Positions 1 through 9,899 of a stretch of DNA of 64,000 nt are shown one piece after another. Both the position numbers and the translations under genes were made by a program. The first letter of the stretch is position 1, and every line of letters begins with the position of its first letter. The stretch comes from Arcobacter cloacae. Its GTDB lineage: Bacteria > Campylobacterota > Campylobacteria > Campylobacterales > Arcobacteraceae. Below the pieces are notes generated by a model. The model saw only the letters and a program-made list of their open reading frames with translations, was not told where the DNA came from and searched no databases. The stretch covers positions 806,001 through 870,000 of the forward strand of contig NZ_CP053833.1 in the NCBI RefSeq assembly GCF_013201935.1. Reading direction: 5' to 3'.

Positions 1-584
1 GAATCTACGTTATTTTCTTTTAAATCATCGGCTATTGAATTAAAATGGGTAATGATTTCTAGTGCTCCTAAAAAGTTGTTTTCTTCGTCATAAATAGGTG
101 TTCTAGCTTTTAATGTTAAGCTAAATAAGGCAACACTAATTGAAGTGGAAATGTTTTGATTTGTTAATGTACTTTTTAAATCATTCCTAAAAAGTAGATT
201 ATCACCTTTTTTATCTGTCCAAGACCTATAGATACTTTTCCCTGATTTATCTACAACTTGAATCCAAACATTTTTATATTTTGAATTTTCTTTTATTTCA
301 TTTATTATTTTCGTATAGTCCAATTTAGAATAGTCTTCTTCTTTTATAATTTTATGTAAATTATTATTTTTTGATAAGGCTAAAGATATAGTTAATGTTG
401 CGTTTAATTTGTCTTTTATTAAATTTTCAGTTGTATTGACTATATTTAAATGGCTTGATTTATAGATTGAATCTAATAAATTTTCTTGTTTTTTTGAGAT
501 ATAAAAATATGTTCCCGATACAATTAATAATGTTAAAATTAGAAATGATGATACTATTATAAACGTGTTTCTTTTTGATGACAT
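1..584 (-). CDS. Membrane sensor protein with periplasmic Cache-like domain (N-terminal part, truncated by window edge)
   Basis: This frame is open from an ATG at 584 down to the window edge, giving about 194 residues with no stop. The first 35 residues hold one hydrophobic transmembrane segment (FIIVSSFLILTLLIVSGTYF). A polar region of about 150 residues follows, with the look of a periplasmic Cache sensor domain (VWIQVVDKSGKSIYRSW, then LTLKARTPIYDEENNFLGALE). Such domains sit at the front of histidine kinases, diguanylate cyclases and chemoreceptors. The output domain lies outside the window, so the class cannot be decided. The gene diverges from ispG, with 115 bases of AT-rich sequence between them. 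Confidence 0.75.
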   Translation of the reverse strand, partial: MSSKRNTFIIVSSFLILTLLIVSGTYFYISKKQENLLDSIYKSSHLNIVNTTENLIKDKLNATLTISLALSKNNNLHKIIKEEDYSKLDYTKIINEIKENSKYKNVWIQVVDKSGKSIYRSWTDKKGDNLLFRNDLKSTLTNQNISTSISVALFSLTLKARTPIYDEENNFLGALEIITHFNSIADDLKENNVD

Positions 585-699
585 ATGAATTAGTAACTTT
601 TATGTGGATTTATTAGAAAATATTATATTAAATAAGTTCTTTTTTTTTTATTAAAAACTTTTCATTTTAAATTAATATTTATGGTGATAGAATCACGAC

Positions 700-1761
700 A
701 TGATAAAAAGATACCCAACAAAACAGATATTCGTCGGAAACGTACCAATTGGTGGTGATGCACCAATTCCAGTTCAATCAATGACTTTTTCTAAAACATC
801 AGATGTAAAAGCAACGGTTGAACAAATAACAAAATTACATTTCGCTGGTGCAGATATTGTAAGAGTTGCTGTTCCTGATATGGATGCAGCTAATGCTTTA
901 AAAGAGATAAAATCTCAAATTGATTTACCACTTGTAGCAGATATTCATTTTAAATATAAACTAGCATTAATTGCTGCTGAAGTTGTTGATTGTATTAGAA
1001 TTAACCCTGGAAATATAGGAGATAAAAGTAGGGTAAAAGAGATTGTAAAAGCTTGTGAGCAAAGAAATATTCCAATTAGAATTGGAGTAAACTCTGGAAG
1101 CTTAGAAAAGCAATTTGAAGATAAATATGGTCAAACACCTCAAGGTATGGTTGCAAGTGCTGAGTATAACATTAAGTATTTAGAAGATTTAGGATTTACA
1201 AATTTAAAAGTTTCTTTAAAAGCTAGTGATGTTCAAAGAACAGTTGAAGCTTATAGAATGTTAAGACCTAAAAACAACTATGCCTTTCATTTAGGAGTAA
1301 CAGAAGCTGGAACACAATTTCATTCAACTATTAAATCTTCAATTGCTTTAGGAGCTTTGTTGCTTGATGGTATTGGTGATACTTTAAGAGTTTCAATGAC
1401 TGGAGAACTTGAAGAAGAGATAAAGGTTGGAAAAGCAATTTTAAAAGATGTTGGAATTGCAAAAGAGGGCTTAAATATTGTTTCTTGTCCAACTTGTGGA
1501 AGAATTGAAGCTGATTTAGTAAGTGCTGTTTCTGAAATAGAAAAAAGAACAGCACATATTAAAACACCAATGGATGTTTCAGTTATGGGATGTGTTGTAA
1601 ATGCAATCGGAGAGGCAAAAAGTGCTGATGTTGCTATTGCTTTTGGAAAAGGAAGTGGACTTATAATGAAAAAAGGTGAGATTATAGAAAAACTTTCAGG
1701 TGATGCATTAATAAATAGATTTATAGAAGAAGTTGAAATAGAAGCTCAAAAGAGAAAATAA
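700..1761 (+). CDS. ispG: 4-hydroxy-3-methylbut-2-en-1-yl diphosphate synthase (IspG/GcpE)
   Basis: IspG converts the cyclic diphosphate MEcPP to HMBPP, the penultimate step of the MEP isoprenoid pathway, using a 4Fe-4S cluster in the cytoplasm. The 353-residue product has the bacterial length. It starts with the family sequence around [21 protein letters not shown], and a TIM-barrel region follows. The cluster ligands are visible near the C-terminus as SCPTCGR, VMGCVVN and the nearby GEAKSAD glutamate. The ATG at 700 has no convincing Shine-Dalgarno sequence and lies seven bases after a TAGAAT -10-like box, so a leaderless mRNA is possible. The stop overlaps the start of the next gene by one base. 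Confidence 0.96.
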   Translation: MIKRYPTKQIFVGNVPIGGDAPIPVQSMTFSKTSDVKATVEQITKLHFAGADIVRVAVPDMDAANALKEIKSQIDLPLVADIHFKYKLALIAAEVVDCIRINPGNIGDKSRVKEIVKACEQRNIPIRIGVNSGSLEKQFEDKYGQTPQGMVASAEYNIKYLEDLGFTNLKVSLKASDVQRTVEAYRMLRPKNNYAFHLGVTEAGTQFHSTIKSSIALGALLLDGIGDTLRVSMTGELEEEIKVGKAILKDVGIAKEGLNIVSCPTCGRIEADLVSAVSEIEKRTAHIKTPMDVSVMGCVVNAIGEAKSADVAIAFGKGSGLIMKKGEIIEKLSGDALINRFIEEVEIEAQKRK

Positions 1762-3056
1762 TGAAAATAGATATATCAAATTTTCAAAAATATCTTGATG
1801 GTGAAGCTGAGGAAATAACCTCAGAGTTTTTTCAAAAATATATAATAAATATGAGAAGAATAGATAATGAAGAAATAGAGGAGATAAAAAACTTTTTTTC
1901 TTCAATCATTAAATATATTTGCGAAAGTGATATGAAAAATGCTTCTTTAGTTTGTGAAGATTTGATAAATTATAATATAGAATTGTCAGTTCCATATGTT
2001 ATGTTAACTCATGAATTGATAAATTTAAAAAGATTAATAATGGAAAAGTTACTTTATAAAAATGCAAAAGAAGAGCTTTATACATTATATCAAGTACATC
2101 TATTTTTTGAAGATATAATCGCAAAGAAATATTTGGATAAATATGTAATTGATTTACAAAATAGAAATACCCTTAGAATTTCAAGTCTTAGTGATATTTA
2201 TGAACAAAACGTTATTTTATATTATAAAGCACATTTAGAATGGTTAAATTATTTATCAAAATCAATTGCTTTAAGAGATAATAAGTTTTTTCCTGAAACA
2301 AATCATAATTTATGTACTTTTGGAAAATGGTTATTAAGTTCTGGCAAAATAATAATACAAAATAATTCTAAATATAAAAATATTTCAAAACTTCATGAAA
2401 ATTTACACTATATAGCAAAACAAATAGAAAATTATTTATTACAAAAAGGGACAAATAATCATCTTTTATTAACTTATTTAGAAAAGTGTGAGATGTTATC
2501 TTTATCTTTAGGAACAGAATTAGCCTTGATAGATAATACTTTAATAAACTCTGAAGCTTCAAAAGATCCATTAACAGGTGCTTTAAATAGACAAAAACTT
2601 AATCAATTATACAACAATCAATTAGAAATATCTTTTGCAACTTCAGAATCTTTTGTTCTTTGTATGTGTGATTTTGATTATTTTAAAAATATAAATGATA
2701 CTTATGGTCATTTAGCGGGGGATAAAATGCTTGAAAGCTTTGTTCCTCTTGCAAAAAAGAGCCTTAGAAATTCTGATATGATAATCAGATATGGTGGAGA
2801 AGAGTTTATTTTAATACTTCCAGCTATTAAAGAGAAAAAAGCAAGAGAAATTTTAAATAAAATAAGAGAAGATTTTTCCAATTTTATTTTAGATTTTGAA
2901 AATCATAAAATATCAACAACTCTTAGTATGGGAATGTTTGAGATTAATCCCGAAATTTGTGATAAGAGTTATTTAAAAGATTTTGAAAATGCAATCTCTA
3001 TTGTAGATAAAAGATTATATGAAGCAAAAAATAGTGGAAGAAATAGGGTATTTTAG
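1761..3056 (+). CDS. Diguanylate cyclase with CZB zinc-binding sensor domain
   Basis: This protein of 431 residues is predicted to make cyclic di-GMP from two GTP. An N-terminal helical region (residues 1-150, possibly protoglobin-like) precedes a CZB-type domain. Its zinc ligands are likely H158 (in HLEWLNYL), C185 (in LCTFGKW), H212 and H216 (in KLHENLHYIAKQI). This arrangement matches the zinc-inhibited cyclase DgcZ of E. coli. The catalytic GGEEF lies at 345-349. An inhibitory-site RxxD motif (RNSD, 336-339) sits just upstream, so product inhibition is plausible. No membrane segment is seen. It overlaps the ispG stop by one base, so the two are probably co-transcribed and translationally coupled. 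Confidence 0.9.
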   Translation: MKIDISNFQKYLDGEAEEITSEFFQKYIINMRRIDNEEIEEIKNFFSSIIKYICESDMKNASLVCEDLINYNIELSVPYVMLTHELINLKRLIMEKLLYKNAKEELYTLYQVHLFFEDIIAKKYLDKYVIDLQNRNTLRISSLSDIYEQNVILYYKAHLEWLNYLSKSIALRDNKFFPETNHNLCTFGKWLLSSGKIIIQNNSKYKNISKLHENLHYIAKQIENYLLQKGTNNHLLLTYLEKCEMLSLSLGTELALIDNTLINSEASKDPLTGALNRQKLNQLYNNQLEISFATSESFVLCMCDFDYFKNINDTYGHLAGDKMLESFVPLAKKSLRNSDMIIRYGGEEFILILPAIKEKKAREILNKIREDFSNFILDFENHKISTTLSMGMFEINPEICDKSYLKDFENAISIVDKRLYEAKNSGRNRVF

Positions 3057-3118
3057 TATTTATAAAGCACTAATTAACTTTTGGATACAATCATTTTCTT
3101 AAAAAAATTGGAGAATGA

Positions 3119-4561
3119 ATGGATAGTGTTTATAGTATAAATATTGAGAGAGCTGTTTTAAGTTCTATTTTATTTAACCCTGAAGAGTTAGAAGATGTTT
3201 TGGGGGTATTAAAACCTAAAGATTTTTATCTTCCTGCCCATAAAAAAATATTTGAAGTGATGGTTAAACTTCACAATGATGATATGCCAATTGATGAAGA
3301 GTTTATAAGAAAAAGACTTGATTCAAAAGATGTAGATGACTCTATTTTACTTGAAATTCTTTCTGCAAATCCAATTACAAATACTTTAGCTTATGTAAGA
3401 GAGATAAAAGATGGTGCTGTAAAAAGAGAGTTAGCAACATTAGCAACAACCATAAAAAAAGTTGCAATTGAAGAAGAGGTTAGTGCAAATGAAGCCCTTG
3501 ATACAATTCAAGGGGAACTATATAAAATCTCAACAGATAGTGCAACTTCTGAATTAAAAGATATGCATACAATTACCCATGATACCCTTTCATATATTGA
3601 AAGAATGAAGAAACTTGGGAATAAACATTTAATTGGCGAAACTACAGGTTTTGAAGCACTTGATAGAAGAACTACAGGTTTTAATGAAGGTGATTTGATT
3701 ATTATAGCAGCACGTCCAGCGATGGGAAAAACAGCACTTGTTTTAAATATGGCTCTTAAAAATGTAGAAAGAGGAAAAGGTGTAATATTTTTCTCTTTAG
3801 AGATGCCAGCTGAACAATTAATGCTAAGAATGCTTTCTGCAAAAACTTCTATTCCATTACAAAATCTTAGAAAAGGTGATATGGATGATTCTCAATGGTC
3901 AAATTTAACTAAAGCATTTGATGATTTAAATTCAAAAAAACTTTTTGTTGATGATGGTGGAAGTATTAATATTAATCAATTAAGAGCAAGAGTACGAAAA
4001 CTTGCCCAAAATGAAGCAAATAATATAAAACTTGTAATTATTGACTACTTACAATTAATGCAAGGTACAGGAAATAAAGATAGACACCAAGAAGTTTCTG
4101 ATATTAGTAGGGGGCTTAAAATGTTAGCAAGGGAGATGAAAATTCCAATCATTGCCCTTTCTCAGTTAAATAGAGGACTTGAAAATCGACCTGATAAACG
4201 ACCAATGTTAAGTGATTTAAGGGAATCTGGAGCAATTGAGCAAGATGCTGATATTATCATGTTTGTTTATAGAGATGATGTTTATAAAGAAAGAGAAGAG
4301 GCTAAAAAAGAGAAAGAAGCTAAAGATAAGGGTGAAGATTACAAATCAAAATTTATAAATAAACCTGTAGAAGAAGCAGAAGTTATTATAGGAAAACAAA
4401 GAAATGGACCTATAGGAACTGTAAAATTAGATTTCCAAAAAGCTCTTACAAGATTCGTTGATAAAGAAAATGACAATAGTGCAGCACCAATAGAAGTAAT
4501 TTTTGAAAATGTTGCAGATATTGAAAAAGAGACAAATATAGATATCCCTGATATATTATAA
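3119..4561 (+). CDS. dnaB: Replicative DNA helicase DnaB
   Basis: DnaB is the hexameric helicase that unwinds DNA at the replication fork. The 480-residue protein has the DnaB N-terminal helical domain (from about residue 5, with IERAVLSSILFNPEEL) and a RecA-like C-terminal domain. Walker A is IIAARPAMGKT near residue 200. Walker B-type sequence is KLVIIDYLQLM, and the DnaB motif SDLRESGAIEQDADIIMF is present. A charged insertion rich in Lys and Glu (about residues 395-420) precedes the last conserved block (VIIGKQRNGPIG). The start is supported by TTGGAGAATGA just upstream. No loader gene is adjacent. Confidence 0.97.
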   Translation: MDSVYSINIERAVLSSILFNPEELEDVLGVLKPKDFYLPAHKKIFEVMVKLHNDDMPIDEEFIRKRLDSKDVDDSILLEILSANPITNTLAYVREIKDGAVKRELATLATTIKKVAIEEEVSANEALDTIQGELYKISTDSATSELKDMHTITHDTLSYIERMKKLGNKHLIGETTGFEALDRRTTGFNEGDLIIIAARPAMGKTALVLNMALKNVERGKGVIFFSLEMPAEQLMLRMLSAKTSIPLQNLRKGDMDDSQWSNLTKAFDDLNSKKLFVDDGGSININQLRARVRKLAQNEANNIKLVIIDYLQLMQGTGNKDRHQEVSDISRGLKMLAREMKIPIIALSQLNRGLENRPDKRPMLSDLRESGAIEQDADIIMFVYRDDVYKEREEAKKEKEAKDKGEDYKSKFINKPVEEAEVIIGKQRNGPIGTVKLDFQKALTRFVDKENDNSAAPIEVIFENVADIEKETNIDIPDIL

Positions 4562-4632
4562 ATAATAAATTATATTATTTTAAGAATTAACAAAATATAA
4601 TTTTCCATATTATTATAAATGGAGGATTATTT

Positions 4633-5028
4633 ATGAAAAATGGATTTTCGTTGTTAGAGTTGATTTTTGCAATAGTTATATTAGGTATTATTGCTTCTTT
4701 TGCTGTTCCTAAATATCTTGAAACAAAAGATAGTGCTTTGGTTTCAACTATAAAAAGAGATGTGAATACGGCAATAAATTCAATTCAGAGTTATTATTTA
4801 CTTAACCAAAAAATTGACAAATTAAGTGATTCTATGAATTTAAATGATGTAAATTGGACCATAGAAGATTTAAAAATGAGTGATAAAAACTCTTGTTTAT
4901 CTTTAGAAGTAAAAACTACAGATGGAATTAAAACCATTGAATTAGCAGTTGATACAACAAAAGATACAACTATTTGTAAAAAGATAAGAGATGCAGGATT
5001 AATTACAAAAAGCTATGAACTTTATTAG
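4633..5028 (+). CDS. Type IV pilin-like / type II secretion pseudopilin
   Basis: The 131-residue product begins with a very short leader (MKNG). The prepilin peptidase consensus follows, with cleavage between Gly and Phe in NGFSLLELIFAIVILG and Glu at position +5 of the mature protein. One hydrophobic helix continues to about residue 25, and the rest is a small polar globular domain with two cysteines (C-terminal half), as in major or minor pseudopilins. It stands alone here with no secretion or pilus genes beside it. The start is supported by TGGAGGATTTATT upstream. The exact machine it serves cannot be told from this window. Confidence 0.87.
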   Translation: MKNGFSLLELIFAIVILGIIASFAVPKYLETKDSALVSTIKRDVNTAINSIQSYYLLNQKIDKLSDSMNLNDVNWTIEDLKMSDKNSCLSLEVKTTDGIKTIELAVDTTKDTTICKKIRDAGLITKSYELY

Positions 5029-5032
5029 AAAA

Positions 5033-5836
5033 CTATTCATTTTCTCTTATTCTTAAAAAAGAGGCAAATTTAGGTTTGCCATTTTTAGTAAAGCCATAAT
5101 ATTTAAAAGAGACTGTTTCACCAATTTTTGGTGGATTTTCTCTTTGTTTATTTGAAAATCCTCCCCCTAAATTAAAAATAACTCCATTTTTTTGTTTTAC
5201 AATTAGACTTTTAAACTTTTTTTCTTTATTAAAATTGTGTCCTATTACAATAGCTTCATCATCAAAAAAAGTTTTTACTTTTAATAAATTATTACTTCTT
5301 CCTTTTTCATACTCTAAATATGGATTTTTTAAGATTATTCCTTCAGCTTTTTTTTCTAATAGTTCATTTAAATATTTATTTAAATGAGTTTCATTTTTAC
5401 AGATAATTTGTGGAATAATTTTTATATATTTGTTTGGATGTTTTTTTAAATAAGAATCAATTTTTTCTAATCTTTTTGAAAATACTCCTTTTGCATTTGG
5501 TACTTCAAAAATATTATAAGTTATTTTTTCCCACTCTTTAGAAGGTGTTTTATCTAAAACTATATTTTGAATAGTCTCAAAATCATCTCTTTTTGTCCAT
5601 AACTCTCCATCAAGTTCAAAAGAAGGAAAATCTTTGATAAACCAAAGAGGAGCATAGATTTTATTTCCATTTTTGCTCAAAAGCTCTTTTCCATTCCAAT
5701 AAGCTCTAATTCCATCAAGTTTTTCACTCATATGCCAGTTCTGTATATTTTGTTTATTTTTTTCATAAATTTTTGGTTTTTGTATATCTAGTGCATTTGA
5801 ATAAAGAGTAATAAAAAATAGTAAAAAAAGTCTCAT
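5033..5836 (-). CDS. Exported ATP-dependent DNA ligase (LigE-like)
   Basis: The 267-residue protein carries the nucleotidyltransferase motif I with the adenylated lysine in SEKLDGIRAYW, motif III-like FELDGELW, motif IV-like EGIILKNP and motif V LLKVKTF, followed by a small OB-like domain. It is the compact ATP-dependent ligase form found in several proteobacteria. The first 15-16 residues (MRLFLLFFITLYSNAL) look like a signal peptide, so ligation is predicted to occur in the periplasm, perhaps on incoming DNA. That role is inferred from the family and has not been shown here. It converges on the pseudopilin gene with only four bases between them. No DNA-binding or uptake gene is adjacent. 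Confidence 0.85.
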   Translation of the reverse strand: MRLFLLFFITLYSNALDIQKPKIYEKNKQNIQNWHMSEKLDGIRAYWNGKELLSKNGNKIYAPLWFIKDFPSFELDGELWTKRDDFETIQNIVLDKTPSKEWEKITYNIFEVPNAKGVFSKRLEKIDSYLKKHPNKYIKIIPQIICKNETHLNKYLNELLEKKAEGIILKNPYLEYEKGRSNNLLKVKTFFDDEAIVIGHNFNKEKKFKSLIVKQKNGVIFNLGGGFSNKQRENPPKIGETVSFKYYGFTKNGKPKFASFLRIRENE

Positions 5837-5967
5837 GAATACTCCATAAATAATATAATTTATTATATTTATAATATTCTTAAATAATTGAAACTTATCA
5901 TAAAACCATAATAATTATTTGGCTAAAATATTTAACTTTTCACAAGAAAAAGATAAAAGGATTTAGT

Positions 5968-6525
5968 TTGGGTGAAAATAAAATATTAGATGAAAATAGT
6001 AAAAAAATATTATTTGATGCAATTAGAAGTATAAATGATTTTCCAAAACCTGGAATTGTATTTAAAGATATTACAACTTTATTAAATAATAAAGAGGCAT
6101 TTGAACTTTTAATGCAACATTTAGAAGATAGATACAACTCTTATAATTTAGATTATATAGCAGGGATTGACTCTCGTGGATTCATATTTGGAGCTGCACT
6201 TGCTAGTAGATTAGGAGTAGGATTTGTTCCTGTACGAAAAAAAGGAAAACTTCCTAGTACAACTGTATGTGAAAAATATGAATTAGAATATGGGTTTGAT
6301 GAAGTTGAGCTTCATTTAGATGCTTTTAATAATCAAAAAAATGTGAATGTACTTTTAATAGATGATATTATAGTAAGTGGTGGAACAGCATATGCAGCTG
6401 CTAATTTAATCAAAAAACTGGATGTAAATTTAGTAGAAATGTGTTTTTTAATGAACATTCAAATTTTAGAGGGTGCAAAAAAACTAAGTAAAGTTTCACC
6501 TGTTTATTCTGTATTAGAAATTTAA
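5968..6525 (+). CDS. apt: Adenine phosphoribosyltransferase
   Basis: Apt salvages adenine to AMP using PRPP. The 185-residue product has the family start ([20 protein letters not shown]), the [15 protein letters not shown] block and the PRPP-binding loop [14 protein letters not shown]. The best start is TTG at 5968, preceded by AAAAGG about seven bases upstream. No ATG fits before the conserved N-terminus. A TAAAAT-type -10 lies in the intergenic region. It is followed 18 bases later by trpB, and the next genes are closely spaced, so it probably opens an apt-trpB-dedA-pepA transcription unit. Confidence 0.95.
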   Translation: MGENKILDENSKKILFDAIRSINDFPKPGIVFKDITTLLNNKEAFELLMQHLEDRYNSYNLDYIAGIDSRGFIFGAALASRLGVGFVPVRKKGKLPSTTVCEKYELEYGFDEVELHLDAFNNQKNVNVLLIDDIIVSGGTAYAAANLIKKLDVNLVEMCFLMNIQILEGAKKLSKVSPVYSVLEI

Positions 6526-6543
6526 TAAAAAAAGAGAAAATAA

Positions 6544-7752
6544 ATGAGTAATTATATCCCAAAACCAAGTATTTTTGATCCAGATGAAAAGGGTCAATTT
6601 GGTATTTTTGGAGGTCAATATGTACCTGAAACATTAATGCCAATTTTAAAAGAATTAGAAATAGAATATAAAAAATATAGATTTGATAAAGAGTTCTGGG
6701 CTGAGGTTAATGCTTTATTAAAAGATTATGTGGGAAGAGAGAATCCACTATATCATGCCAAAAACATAAGTGAAGAAATAGGTGCAAAAGTATATTTAAA
6801 AAGAGAAGATTTAAATCATACAGGAGCTCATAAAGTAAATAATGTTATAGCTCAAGGATTGTTAGCAAAAAAACTAGGAAAAACAAAAGTTATTGCTGAA
6901 ACTGGTGCTGGACAACATGGAGTTGCTACTGCTACAATTGCTGCACTTATGGGACTTGAATGTACTATTTTTATGGGTGCAAAAGATGTTGAAAGACAAG
7001 AGTTAAATGTATTTAGAATGAAGCTAATGGGCGCAAAAGTAGTAGCTGTTCAAAGTGGAAGTAAAACTTTAAAAGATGCTATGAATGACGCAATTAGATA
7101 TTGGGTTACAAATGCACGTGATACATTTTACATAATTGGAACAGTTGCTGGTCCTCATCCATATCCTATGATGGTGCGAGATTTTCAAGCTGTTATTGGA
7201 TATGAAGCAAGAAAGCAAATTTTAGAAAAAGAGGGAAGGCTTCCTGATTATGTTGTTGCTTGTATTGGTGGTGGATCAAATGCAATTGGTATGTTTTCAC
7301 ACTTTTTAGAAGATTCTAGTGTTACTTGTGTTGGGATTGAAGCAGGTGGTTTAGGTCTTGATACTGATAAACATGGATGCTCACTAGAAAAAGGAAGTCC
7401 AGGGGTTTTACATGGACAATGTTCATATTTACTTCAAGATGAAGATGGACAAGTAATTGAAGCTCACTCATTTAGTGCAGGACTTGATTATCCAGGCATT
7501 GGACCTGAACACTCTTTTCATAAAGATAATAAAACAGTTTCTTATGATTCAATCACAGATAAAGAGGCTTTAGATGCCTTTGTATGGCTAAGTCGAAAAG
7601 AAGGAATTATTCCAGCTTTTGAATCAGCACATGCAATTGCATATTTGAAAAAAGCAAAAGAGAAATTAAAAGGAAAATTAGTTATCGTAAATTTATCAGG
7701 TCGTGGAGATAAAGATATGGTACAAGCAAAGAGTTTATTAAATTTTGAATAG
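6544..7752 (+). CDS. trpB: Tryptophan synthase beta chain
   Basis: TrpB condenses indole with serine to tryptophan using PLP. The 402-residue protein shows [12 protein letters not shown] at the N-terminus, the PLP lysine K97 in HTGAHKVNN, the [11 protein letters not shown] substrate loop and the phosphate-binding GGGSNAIG. No trpA or other trp gene flanks it, so it is either a stand-alone copy salvaging indole or a dispersed pathway gene. The window cannot distinguish these. A GAGAAAATAA sequence precedes the ATG. It sits between apt and a DedA gene in the same direction. Confidence 0.96.
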   Translation: MSNYIPKPSIFDPDEKGQFGIFGGQYVPETLMPILKELEIEYKKYRFDKEFWAEVNALLKDYVGRENPLYHAKNISEEIGAKVYLKREDLNHTGAHKVNNVIAQGLLAKKLGKTKVIAETGAGQHGVATATIAALMGLECTIFMGAKDVERQELNVFRMKLMGAKVVAVQSGSKTLKDAMNDAIRYWVTNARDTFYIIGTVAGPHPYPMMVRDFQAVIGYEARKQILEKEGRLPDYVVACIGGGSNAIGMFSHFLEDSSVTCVGIEAGGLGLDTDKHGCSLEKGSPGVLHGQCSYLLQDEDGQVIEAHSFSAGLDYPGIGPEHSFHKDNKTVSYDSITDKEALDAFVWLSRKEGIIPAFESAHAIAYLKKAKEKLKGKLVIVNLSGRGDKDMVQAKSLLNFE

Positions 7753-7763
7753 TAAGGAAAAAA

Positions 7764-8465
7764 GTGAAAGAACTTTTTAGAAAAATACAGCCTTATTCAG
7801 GGAAGATTTTTGCTGTAAGTGTTATTTTATTTTTTTCATTTTTAGCATACAATTTATATATGGCTCCTGTTGAGGGCTTTGATGAAAAGTTTGTATATTT
7901 ACTTAAAAAATATGGTTATATAATACTTTTTGCATGGGGAATGCTTGAGGGTGAAGCAGGTCTTGTAATGGCTGGATTACTATCTCATACAGGGGATATG
8001 AATCTATATTTAGCTATTTTTGTAGCTGGTCTTGGAGGATTTGCTGGGGATCAAGTATATTTTTATATAGGAAGATTTAATAAAGCTTCTGTTCATAGAA
8101 AGTTTAAAGGGCAAAGAAGAAAGTTTGCTTTAGCACATATTTTATTAAAAAAACATGGTTGGCCTATTATTTTTGTTCAAAGATATATGTATGGAATGAG
8201 AACGATAATTCCTATTTCAATAGGTCTTACTAGATATGATGCAAGAATGTTTGCATTTATAAATTTAATAAGTGCTTGGTGTTGGGCTGCTATTACTATT
8301 GTTCCTGTTTGGTATTTTGGGAATGAGATTTTAGCACTTTTACATTGGGCAAAAGAACATTGGTATTTAGCTATTCCTATAGCTCTTACATTAGGTGGAA
8401 CGATAATATATTATTTTAATAAAGCTACAAAAAAAGTTGAAAAAAGGATAAAAGATGAAAATTAA
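7764..8465 (+). CDS. DedA/SNARE-associated family membrane protein
   Basis: The 233-residue polytopic inner-membrane protein starts with GTG at 7764, preceded by TAAGGAAAA. It has an early hydrophobic segment, then the DedA signature region (EGEAGLVMAGLLSH, GGFAGDQVYFYIGR) and the conserved basic block FVQRYMYGMRTIIPISIGL, ending with further hydrophobic helices. DedA proteins are linked to phospholipid (undecaprenyl phosphate or phosphatidylethanolamine) translocation and proton-motive-force homeostasis. The substrate of this member is unknown. Its 3' end overlaps pepA by 11 bases, which indicates co-translation. Confidence 0.88.
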   Translation: MKELFRKIQPYSGKIFAVSVILFFSFLAYNLYMAPVEGFDEKFVYLLKKYGYIILFAWGMLEGEAGLVMAGLLSHTGDMNLYLAIFVAGLGGFAGDQVYFYIGRFNKASVHRKFKGQRRKFALAHILLKKHGWPIIFVQRYMYGMRTIIPISIGLTRYDARMFAFINLISAWCWAAITIVPVWYFGNEILALLHWAKEHWYLAIPIALTLGGTIIYYFNKATKKVEKRIKDEN

Positions 8466-9873
8466 TATTTTAGAAAAAAACGATAAATTAAAATCAGAAG
8501 TTGAAATTATATTTGTTAAAGAACTTGATTCTTTAACTCAAGATAAAGAATTATTAGAAATTCTTGATTTTAAAGCAAAAGATGAAGCTTGTGTTTTATT
8601 AGCTGAGTCTAAAAAGATTTATGTTGGATACGAAAATGATAATTATGATTGTATTGCAATTGCAATAGCAACAGCAATTAAAAAACTTCAAACAACTAAG
8701 TTCAAAAGTGCAAATATTGTTTTAAATCAAGAGTTAAAAGATAATTTTAAAGCTTTAGTTGAAGGTGCTATTTTAGGTGAGTATAAATTTACTGATTATA
8801 AATCAGAAAAAGAGAAAAGAAAAATTGAATTAGACCTAATAGTTGAACAAAAAGATGCTACTTTAGAAAAGATTTTAAATGATTCAAAAATTATTGCTAA
8901 AGCTGTAAATAAAGCAAGAAATATGGTAAATACTGCACCTGCTGATTTTTATCCAGAAGTTATGGCTAATATTGCTCAAGATTTAGCAAAAGATGTAGAA
9001 ATTTCTTGTGAGGTTTATGGTGAGAAATATTTAGAAAAAAATAATATGATGGCTATGCACAGTGTTGGAAGAGCTTCAATTCATGAATCAAAACTTATTC
9101 ATTTAACTTACAAACCAAAAAATGCTAAAGCTAAAATTGTATTAGTTGGAAAAGGATTAACTTATGATTCAGGAGGTTTATCATTAAAACCTGCTGATTT
9201 TATGGTTACAATGAAAGCAGATAAATCAGGTGGTTGTGCTGTTCTTTCTACAATGTGGGCAATTGCTAAACTTGAACTTCCATTTGAAGTTCATGGAATT
9301 GTTGGAGCTGTTGAAAATATGATAGGTGGAAATGCTTATAAACCTGATGATATTTTAAAAGCAAAAAATGGTAAAACAATTGAAGTAAGAAATACTGATG
9401 CTGAAGGAAGATTGGTTTTAGCTGATTGTTTATGTTATGCTCAAGATGAAATAAAAGATATTGATTATATTTTTGATTATGCAACTCTTACCGGTGCTTG
9501 TGTAGTTGGTGTTGGTGAATATACAACAGGTGTTATGGGAAATAATGAAAGTTTAAAAAAAGAAGCAGTAGCAAGTGCTTTAAATTCAGGTGAGTATGCA
9601 ACAGCTTTGGATTTCAATAGATTTTTAAGAAAAGCTATAAAATCAGAAATTGCAGATGTTTGCAATATTGCAAATACAAGATATGGTGGAGCAATCACAG
9701 CTGGAATGTTTTTAGATAATTTTATTTATGAAGAGAATAAAAATAAATGGATTCATTTTGATATAGCAGGACCTGCATTTGTTGAAAAAGCTTGGGGTTA
9801 TAATCCTCATGGAGCAAGTGGAACAGGTGTTAGATTTACAATTGAATTTTTAAAAGGTTTAATAAAAGATTAA
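8455..9873 (+). CDS. pepA: Leucyl aminopeptidase (M17 family, PepA)
   Basis: This 472-residue cytosolic metallo-aminopeptidase removes N-terminal residues from peptides. The C-terminal catalytic half has the M17 metal-binding signatures VGKGLTYDSGGLSLKP and NTDAEGRLVLAD, plus the ADKSGG block between them. The N-terminal half is the less conserved regulatory domain. It overlaps the DedA gene by 11 bases. The stop codon lies in the first bases of a hairpin that also closes the convergent tonB gene. Confidence 0.95.
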   Translation: MKINILEKNDKLKSEVEIIFVKELDSLTQDKELLEILDFKAKDEACVLLAESKKIYVGYENDNYDCIAIAIATAIKKLQTTKFKSANIVLNQELKDNFKALVEGAILGEYKFTDYKSEKEKRKIELDLIVEQKDATLEKILNDSKIIAKAVNKARNMVNTAPADFYPEVMANIAQDLAKDVEISCEVYGEKYLEKNNMMAMHSVGRASIHESKLIHLTYKPKNAKAKIVLVGKGLTYDSGGLSLKPADFMVTMKADKSGGCAVLSTMWAIAKLELPFEVHGIVGAVENMIGGNAYKPDDILKAKNGKTIEVRNTDAEGRLVLADCLCYAQDEIKDIDYIFDYATLTGACVVGVGEYTTGVMGNNESLKKEAVASALNSGEYATALDFNRFLRKAIKSEIADVCNIANTRYGGAITAGMFLDNFIYEENKNKWIHFDIAGPAFVEKAWGYNPHGASGTGVRFTIEFLKGLIKD

Positions 9874-9899
9874 AATAATGGGAACTTATCCCATTATTT
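9873..9899. terminator. Bidirectional terminator between pepA and tonB
   Basis: A perfect 10-bp inverted repeat (AAATAATGGG and CCCATTATTT) with a 7-base loop sits between the convergent pepA and tonB genes and overlaps the tail of both stop codons. The AT-rich flanks supply T-runs on either strand, so it can serve both transcripts. Confidence 0.75.

Noticed and set aside
6544-7752. A trp operon
   Set aside because: Only trpB is present; flanking genes are purine salvage, DedA and an aminopeptidase.
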